From assembly GCA_963678445.1 (NCBI GenBank), contig OY782877.1, positions 620,001 to 684,000 on the forward strand: a stretch of DNA of 64,000 nucleotides, in the 5' to 3' direction. A model generated the notes under the pieces. That model saw only the letters and a list, made by a program, of their open reading frames with translations, ran no database searches and had not been told where the DNA came from. The stretch is from G963678445 sp963678445 (GTDB lineage Bacteria; Hydrogenedentota; Hydrogenedentia; Hydrogenedentales; G963678445). Positions 58,736 to 64,000 of this stretch are shown here, one piece after another (the first letter of the stretch is position 1; every line of letters starts with the position of its first letter). The translations under genes and the position numbers were made by a program.

Positions 58736-60907
58736 TTATTTAACACCGTTACCCTGTATTTCCTGAATATTCTTCTCCGCTGTTCCTTTTAAAGTATGCA
58801 GCAGATCCACTTTGGGCTGTAAGCGATTGATCACGGCCTCGCGTTCACGGCGGATCTCCTCCTCACGCGCAAGCAGATCGTCGCATTCCCGCTGCACCGT
58901 GTCGACCGCGTTATTCACTTCGCCACGCACCGCACTTTCAAACGTACCTATGCGCTGTTGCAGATACTCCGTAATAGAGGCCAGAATAGAGGGCGCTGCT
59001 TCGCCGTTCTTATCCTTGCCCCCATGGATGAGCATATTCATCACATTGTCCTTCACCATCGGCTCCAGCTTCTTAATCCAACGGTCCTCACTCCAGGCCA
59101 GTCGTGCGAGAAAACCACCCAAGGCGCCCAGCAAACCACCAAGTCCCGCACCGATCGCAGTGCCGATCACCGGCACAACAGACCCCACAGCCGCACCCGT
59201 CGCCGCACCCAGGGCAGCCCCTCCAGCGCCAAAGGCCATATAACTGCCTGTCATCGAGGCCTGCAATTCCACCAGATCTATCTTTCCAGGCTCCGTCATA
59301 TGAACACGCAACTCACGCACCTGATCCAGCTGTTCAGCGATACCCTCACGCAGCTCCTGCTCCACCGTGTCGATACGCTGGTAGAGTTCCGCCATCAACA
59401 TAGAAACGAACTGATCCACCTCATGCTCCATCTGAGCCATAAGCGGTTGAAAACGTTGACGTCGCGCATCTTTCAAGTGCGTCCCCTCACGCAACCACTG
59501 TAATAACGGCACCACCACCTTTTCCTGTATCTTTTCCGACGTCATCGCTTCACGCAACTGCGCTTCATAGCCTGGATAAGACGTTTCCTGCCACACACCG
59601 CCACGGGTCTTTTTCGCGTAGCCCTCCAGCACCTTCTCAGCATTGGCACGAATCTCTTCCAGACGATGCATCAGCGTTTCACGATTGGCACGCAACTCAT
59701 CAAAACGAGCAGGGTCCTTGGCCAGCTTAATCTCATTCTCCATCGCTACCGAAAAATCATCCGCACGCTCCCAAATAAAACGGGCGGCCGTCTCGATCAC
59801 CGCACACGCCTTATTCTCATTCAGCAGATAATCCAGCAGACGTTCCTTCAGATGCGGCAGGCGACTCTGCCCCATCAGATACGCCGCCAGATCATGCCCC
59901 GGTGTTTCACTATGCTCTATACGTTTAAGGATGCCCGTAGGAATGGCGGCGCGATTATCCTCCAGCAATTCCTCCAGGGCGATATGCCCCTGTTCCAACT
60001 GCTGCGCACGCAGAGCGCGATACCCCGACAGGAAAAACAGGTCGGAATCTTCCGGAATATCGTGCCGTTTAAACGCTTCCGTCAGACTATGGGCAGGCCC
60101 ATGTGCACCCCGCAGATCAATCTCATCCGACTCCAGCTTATCCGCCTTGTTCAGCACAAAAAATACACGCCGTCCACGCAAGGTAATGATGCGTTTGATG
60201 AAATTGAGATCATGCACATTACCCGCAAAACTGCTGTCGACCAAAACAACGACAAGATGGCTGTGTTCTATAATGCCATACGTAATTTCCTGCCGTGTCT
60301 CCGACACACTATGCACGCCAGGGGTGTCCACAATAACAATATCTTCCTCCAATACCGAGGAAGGCATGGCAAGACCAATTTCTTCAATTTTATCGCGTAA
60401 CGGCGCCAGATGTGGATACTCCTCATCCGCCATCACCGTCACCAACGGTTCCAGACTACGGCGCATCAGCGCCGGTTGGGTATCTGCATACGTAATACGC
60501 AGCCGCCGATTGTCTTCCATGGCAGTGACCGACGCCGGAATCGAAGAAAACAGCCGGGACAGTGCATCAAGCTCATGATGCGACGCCGCCTCCGCCAGCT
60601 TCAACACCAACGTCAACTCCTCACCGCGCTGAATAAACGTCAGTTTCGAGGTACACTCCTCCACATCCATCGGAAGATACGCCCCACCCAAAAAGGCATT
60701 AATAGCCGTGGATTTCCCTACGTTAAACGTGCCCAAAAAGACAACGCGATACTTTCCATCTTCCAGAAATTGTTGCTGATAGCCAATAGCTTTGCCCTGA
60801 TACGCCTTATTGCCCCGAAAATCAGGGTCCTCCTGCACAAACGTACTGAGCTGACGCAAGGCGCTCAAGATAGAAAGCCGGTTTTCCTCGTGTTCCTTAA
60901 AATTCAT
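58736..60907 (-). CDS. dynamin-like GTPase, large
   Basis: A 723-residue bacterial dynamin-family protein. The GTPase domain has the P-loop GTFNVGKS (59-66), DTPG (194-197) and NKAD (253-256). A long helical stalk follows. Near residues 570-620 lies a glycine/alanine-rich hydrophobic stretch (GAGGAALGAATGAAVGSVV onward), a likely membrane-insertion paddle. The end is coiled-coil (EREAVINRLQPKVDLLHTL). It may remodel or survey membranes. ATG at 60907 follows AAGGAG and overlaps the upstream GTPase gene by 11 bp, which suggests the two proteins work as a pair. Confidence 0.88.
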   Translation of the reverse strand: MNFKEHEENRLSILSALRQLSTFVQEDPDFRGNKAYQGKAIGYQQQFLEDGKYRVVFLGTFNVGKSTAINAFLGGAYLPMDVEECTSKLTFIQRGEELTLVLKLAEAASHHELDALSRLFSSIPASVTAMEDNRRLRITYADTQPALMRRSLEPLVTVMADEEYPHLAPLRDKIEEIGLAMPSSVLEEDIVIVDTPGVHSVSETRQEITYGIIEHSHLVVVLVDSSFAGNVHDLNFIKRIITLRGRRVFFVLNKADKLESDEIDLRGAHGPAHSLTEAFKRHDIPEDSDLFFLSGYRALRAQQLEQGHIALEELLEDNRAAIPTGILKRIEHSETPGHDLAAYLMGQSRLPHLKERLLDYLLNENKACAVIETAARFIWERADDFSVAMENEIKLAKDPARFDELRANRETLMHRLEEIRANAEKVLEGYAKKTRGGVWQETSYPGYEAQLREAMTSEKIQEKVVVPLLQWLREGTHLKDARRQRFQPLMAQMEHEVDQFVSMLMAELYQRIDTVEQELREGIAEQLDQVRELRVHMTEPGKIDLVELQASMTGSYMAFGAGGAALGAATGAAVGSVVPVIGTAIGAGLGGLLGALGGFLARLAWSEDRWIKKLEPMVKDNVMNMLIHGGKDKNGEAAPSILASITEYLQQRIGTFESAVRGEVNNAVDTVQRECDDLLAREEEIRREREAVINRLQPKVDLLHTLKGTAEKNIQEIQGNGVK

Positions 60908-61739
60908 GGAGAGCTCCTTTCTGACATGCAATGAAGGAGGCGGCAAGTTTCGAAGTCAATAACTCATGAAAAGACCGCTCCATATGCCCCGGAGCATGCG
61001 CCGTTTCAAACTCATACAAAGCCACACGCAACGCATCAAAACCAGCGTCACACAATTCACGCACTGCTCTTTTCGTACGTTTACGATATTCATCCGGATG
61101 CAGTCCCCGACTGTTCTCCAGGCGGGCCGACACCGCAAAAAAAGGCGGCGCAGGCGTGATACCATAACGCTCCATACGCTTGGGCGCCTTATCACAAATA
61201 CGCCGTATCTCATCCGCATTCAAGTGGTCCGCCTTATTAGCCACCACCAACAGATTGCCCCGGAAATGTTCCGCGTGATAGGCGATAAAATCCATCGTAT
61301 GCTTGGCCGCCCAATACTCAATATCCGTTACGATAACAAACATCGCCTCCCCCTCCCCATTGAGCTGCGGCACCTCCACCGACTCCAGCATATCGCTCGA
61401 CAAACCGGCCGTGTCCACCAGAACAAGACGATTAAACGGCATCTTGGGCAACACCGCCGCCAAAGCGACATAGCCCGCATCATTATTTCGATCCCGCCGA
61501 ATACCGACAAAATCCTGATACGATTTCGTCTCCGGCTGCCCCTCCTCCGCGGGCAACGCCGCATACCCCGGTTCCGCATTCGAGGTCGCGGTAACAAATG
61601 TAGGGAGCGCGTGGCTTTCCTCACGACTGACACTCAAACAGTCCCGCCGAAGCAAAGCATTAATCAACGCGGATTTTCCAACATTAAAATCACCCATAAA
61701 AAGGGCCGTAGGCGTGTGTGAAACGAGTGTTGCGCTCAT
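60897..61739 (-). CDS. dynamin-like/Era-type small GTPase
   Basis: A 280-residue GTPase with the P-loop GDFNVGKS (16-23), DTAG (109-112) and NKAD (168-171). The GxFNVGKS wording is close to that of the neighbouring large dynamin-like protein. It has only a short helical extension after the G domain, so it may form hetero-complexes with the larger protein rather than act alone. Overlaps the large gene by 11 bp; presumably the first gene of a three-gene operon. Confidence 0.85.
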   Translation of the reverse strand: MSATLVSHTPTALFMGDFNVGKSALINALLRRDCLSVSREESHALPTFVTATSNAEPGYAALPAEEGQPETKSYQDFVGIRRDRNNDAGYVALAAVLPKMPFNRLVLVDTAGLSSDMLESVEVPQLNGEGEAMFVIVTDIEYWAAKHTMDFIAYHAEHFRGNLLVVANKADHLNADEIRRICDKAPKRMERYGITPAPPFFAVSARLENSRGLHPDEYRKRTKRAVRELCDAGFDALRVALYEFETAHAPGHMERSFHELLTSKLAASFIACQKGALHEF

Positions 61740-62154
61740 GCTGCCTTTCCTTTCTTCCTCGGCATATTCAGCGTGCCATGCCAGCGTGCGTGATAAAACA
61801 AATAAAATTGGTTTGACACCACCTTGCCGATACCGGTACCATGCTACCGCAAGTGTAACTTTGGGGGCATTGGGCTAGTCTAACCCGTAGTGTAGCATGA
61901 ACGCGAGGTATGCTTCGACGTTCTTTCGCCACACATAAAAGGTTGGGAGGGCCGTTGTTCAAAAGAGGTGTTTCCACCGCTTTCGGGCCACGCATATAGC
62001 CTGCATAGAACCGTGTAAGTCAAGGCGTAACAAGCGCATACCGCAAAGGTGCGCTACCGCGCCTTGTTGTGAAGTAACCGCTTGGTAATGGGTTGTACGA
62101 ACTACCTACCTATTGTTAAGTAAACCCGAAAAATTCAAAAGAAGGTCAAACCCT
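61740..62154. other. gene-free interval before the acyl-CoA dehydrogenase
   Basis: I find no coding sequence here; a 75-codon frame at 61768-61995 has no recognisable features. A strong nested hairpin lies at 62021-62066. Confidence 0.5.
62021..62066 (+). other. nested hairpin in the leader of the acyl-CoA dehydrogenase gene
   Basis: CAAGGCG (62021-62027) pairs with CGCCTTG (62060-62066), and inside it AGCGCA (62033-62038) pairs with TGCGCT (62050-62055). It lies about 90 bp before the start codon and has no T run. Function unknown; a leader regulatory structure is possible. Confidence 0.45.
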
Positions 62155-64000
62155 ATGGCAAAGGAAGATGTTGCACAAAAAGATGCTGCGATGGAGCTGG
62201 CGGAAGATGCGCGGGACGCGGAATGGGAGTTTGAAAGTTTTACGGCGGAAATGTTTCGGGGCGATTTCCGATGGGACTTGATGCACCCCTTTCCGACGCA
62301 GTCGGAAGAAGATAAGAAAATCGGGGACGAGTTGATCGAAAAGCTCCGTCCGGTTATGGAAGAACTAGATCCCTTCGAGCTGGATCGCCTGGGCGACGAA
62401 AACCACCCCGAGAACAAAGACTACGAAGACAAATCCTACAACAACCCCTTACCCGAATCATTCCGCCAGAAACTGGCCGATTTGGGTCTCTTCGGCATGA
62501 AGATCCCGAAAAAATACGGTGGCCTGGGCCTGTCGATTTCCAACTACGCCCGCGTGCTGACCTTCGTTGGCAGCTACTGCAGCAGCACCGTAGCCTGGTT
62601 GTCCGCACACCAGAGTATTGGCGTGCCGCAACCGCTCAAAGACTTCGGTACCGAAGAACAAAAAGAAAAATACTTCCCACGCCTGGCCAAAGGTGAAGTA
62701 TCCGCCTTCGCATTGACCGAACCCGATGTAGGTTCCGACCCTGCGCGCGTACACACCACCGCCATTCCTAGCGAAGATGGAAAGTATTACACGCTTAACG
62801 GTGACAAGCTGTGGACAACAAACGGCCTTGCGGCGAATTTGGTTGTCATCATGGCGCGCACGCCGGACAAGGTACTGCCCAACGGCAAAAAACGCCCCCA
62901 GATTTCCGCCTTCATCATAGAAATGGATTGGGAAGGCGTGAAATGCGAACGTCGCTGCCAGTTCATGGGCCTGCGCGCTATCATGAACGGTGTACTGACG
63001 CTGAAAAACGTCAAAGTGCCCGTAGAAAACATGATCGGCAAGCCCGGTATGGGACTGAAAATTGCCCTGACCACGCTGAACACCGGTCGTCTGGGCCTGC
63101 CTGCTGCGGCTATCGGCTCCTGCAAAAAGTTCATCGACGAATTGGAATGGTGGGCTGGCGGTCGCGTGCAATGGGGACGCGCCATTGGCGAACACCAATC
63201 CATCACACGCAAAGTTGCGCTTTTCGCCTCCGACCTCTTCGCCATGCAGAGCATGGTCACCCTGACCTGCGCCTTCGCAGATCAGAAAAACGCCGACATC
63301 CGTCTGGAAGCGGCAGCAGCCAAATACTTCTGCTCGGAAACCGTGTGGAAACGCCTGGATGACTTCGTCCAGATTCGTGGCGGACGTGGCTATGAAACAG
63401 CCAAATCCCTATACGAACGCGGCGAGCGCCCCTCGGGTGCAGAACTGGCCCTGCGCGATGCGCGTATTGGCCGTATCTTCGAAGGTTCCTCCGAAGTAAT
63501 GCACCTGATCATGGCCCGTGAAGCAATGGATACCCACTTCAAACTGGTCATGCCTATCCTGATGCCACGTCCCGGCCAAAAAGACAGCAAAGTATCGCTG
63601 ATCATGAAAGCGGCCAAATTCTACATGACCTGGTACCCCAAAACCTGGATGCCCGCTTCCGGTGACTTCAAAACCAAGAAGCTTAACTCCACCAACGTCG
63701 CCCACCTCAAATTCGCGTCGAAAACCTGCAAACGTCTGGCACGCACCCTCTTCCACACCATGGCGAAATTCGGTCCAAAACTGGAAACCGAGCAGATCCT
63801 CTTCGCAAACTTCGTGGATATCGGCACCGACCTGTTCGTGATGTCCTCGGCACTGTCCTACGCCGAACATCTGATGACGCAAAACCCCGACGATCAGACC
63901 CCGCAAGTGCTGGCCGACCTGTTCTGCCGTGAAGCACGCGTACGCATCGCGTCCAACTTCAAGGCAGTAAGGAAAAACCATAACCGACTCTACAAAAAGG
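62155..64000 (+). CDS. acyl-CoA dehydrogenase, large form, 3' end beyond window
   Basis: FAD-dependent alpha,beta-dehydrogenation of acyl-CoA, the first step of beta-oxidation. At least 615 codons are open with no stop in the window. After an acidic N-terminal extension of about 80 residues comes the N-terminal helical domain (LGLFGMKIPKKYGGLGLSISNYARVL), the FAD-binding segment AFALTEPDVGSDPARVHTTA, NGDKLWTTNGLAANLVVIMA and the C-terminal domain with RIFEGSSEVMHLIMARE, where Glu443 is the expected base. The C-terminal extension makes it similar in layout to FadE/VLCAD-type enzymes. ATG at 62155 follows GAAGG. Confidence 0.92.
   Translation, partial: MAKEDVAQKDAAMELAEDARDAEWEFESFTAEMFRGDFRWDLMHPFPTQSEEDKKIGDELIEKLRPVMEELDPFELDRLGDENHPENKDYEDKSYNNPLPESFRQKLADLGLFGMKIPKKYGGLGLSISNYARVLTFVGSYCSSTVAWLSAHQSIGVPQPLKDFGTEEQKEKYFPRLAKGEVSAFALTEPDVGSDPARVHTTAIPSEDGKYYTLNGDKLWTTNGLAANLVVIMARTPDKVLPNGKKRPQISAFIIEMDWEGVKCERRCQFMGLRAIMNGVLTLKNVKVPVENMIGKPGMGLKIALTTLNTGRLGLPAAAIGSCKKFIDELEWWAGGRVQWGRAIGEHQSITRKVALFASDLFAMQSMVTLTCAFADQKNADIRLEAAAAKYFCSETVWKRLDDFVQIRGGRGYETAKSLYERGERPSGAELALRDARIGRIFEGSSEVMHLIMAREAMDTHFKLVMPILMPRPGQKDSKVSLIMKAAKFYMTWYPKTWMPASGDFKTKKLNSTNVAHLKFASKTCKRLARTLFHTMAKFGPKLETEQILFANFVDIGTDLFVMSSALSYAEHLMTQNPDDQTPQVLADLFCREARVRIASNFKAVRKNHNRLYKK

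Noticed and set aside
62029..62068. Second attC-like site (TAACAAG...CTTGTTG)
   Set aside because: The outer box GTTGTGA does not fit GTTRRRY, the element is only about 40 bp, no AT-rich cassette gene adjoins it, and it reads better as a simple nested hairpin.
62458..63198. Minus-strand open frame of 246 codons near the right end
   Set aside because: Antisense to the acyl-CoA dehydrogenase, whose plus-strand frame runs open to the window edge with clear family motifs.
1..64000. CRISPR array
   Set aside because: No run of regularly spaced identical repeats with unique spacers was seen; the tandem repeats at 9334 and 47003 are family A units without spacers.

Overview
The window looks like chromosomal DNA of a diderm bacterium of the PVC group, most plausibly Kiritimatiellota, Verrucomicrobiota or Lentisphaerota. 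The reasons are a meso-DAP type MurE, several Tat-exported Gfo/Idh/MocA oxidoreductases and sugar isomerase-like proteins, large secreted carbohydrate-active proteins, and a secreted Ig-domain protein with a PEP-CTERM-like tail. The placement is an inference from gene content; there is no rRNA in the window.

Layout. 1-8200: the 5' half of a tRNA (probably Val), rmlA, a secreted sorting-tail protein, a deacetylase/hydrolase-fold protein and a secreted GH98-like protein, followed by a small AT-rich dihydrofolate-reductase-family gene that carries an attC-like site and looks like a single integron cassette. 8204-21007 (minus strand): a compact division/cell-wall (dcw) cluster read mraZ, STAS protein, rsmH, ftsL-like, PASTA-bearing PBP, murE, murF, mraY (with a large insertion), murD, ftsW, murG. 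It has a strong promoter overlapping MraZ boxes. 21576-28287: an autoregulated tetR/outer-membrane factor/adaptor/RND pump operon. 28368-39040: a beta-helix protein, an SDR, a NatA/NatB-CPBP ABC exporter, Tat-exported sugar-related proteins and an unknown membrane protein. 39110-42231: guaBA with a consensus promoter. 42714-50154: an alpha/beta hydrolase, a SAM hydroxide adenosyltransferase, an FHA-GGDEF protein, another Tat oxidoreductase and trkAH. 50335-54701: an unknown four-gene cluster, one member frameshifted, ending in a GH15-like enzyme. 54810-58056: two paralogous secreted discoidin-like proteins separated by an intact IS1182-family element. 58383-61739: two dynamin-like GTPases and an ABM-domain protein. 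62155-64000: an acyl-CoA dehydrogenase cut by the window end.

The most interesting structure lies outside the genes. A dispersed intergenic repeat of about 100 bp (called family A here) occurs at least nine times. Each copy carries two short hairpins whose arms change together while the pairing is kept. A second hairpin family (B, loop AGGA) occurs three times, and the IS1182 element sits exactly in the loop of one copy. The cassette next to murG appears to have split a perfect inverted repeat formed by the ends of two convergent genes. All identifications are from reading the sequence; no database search was run.
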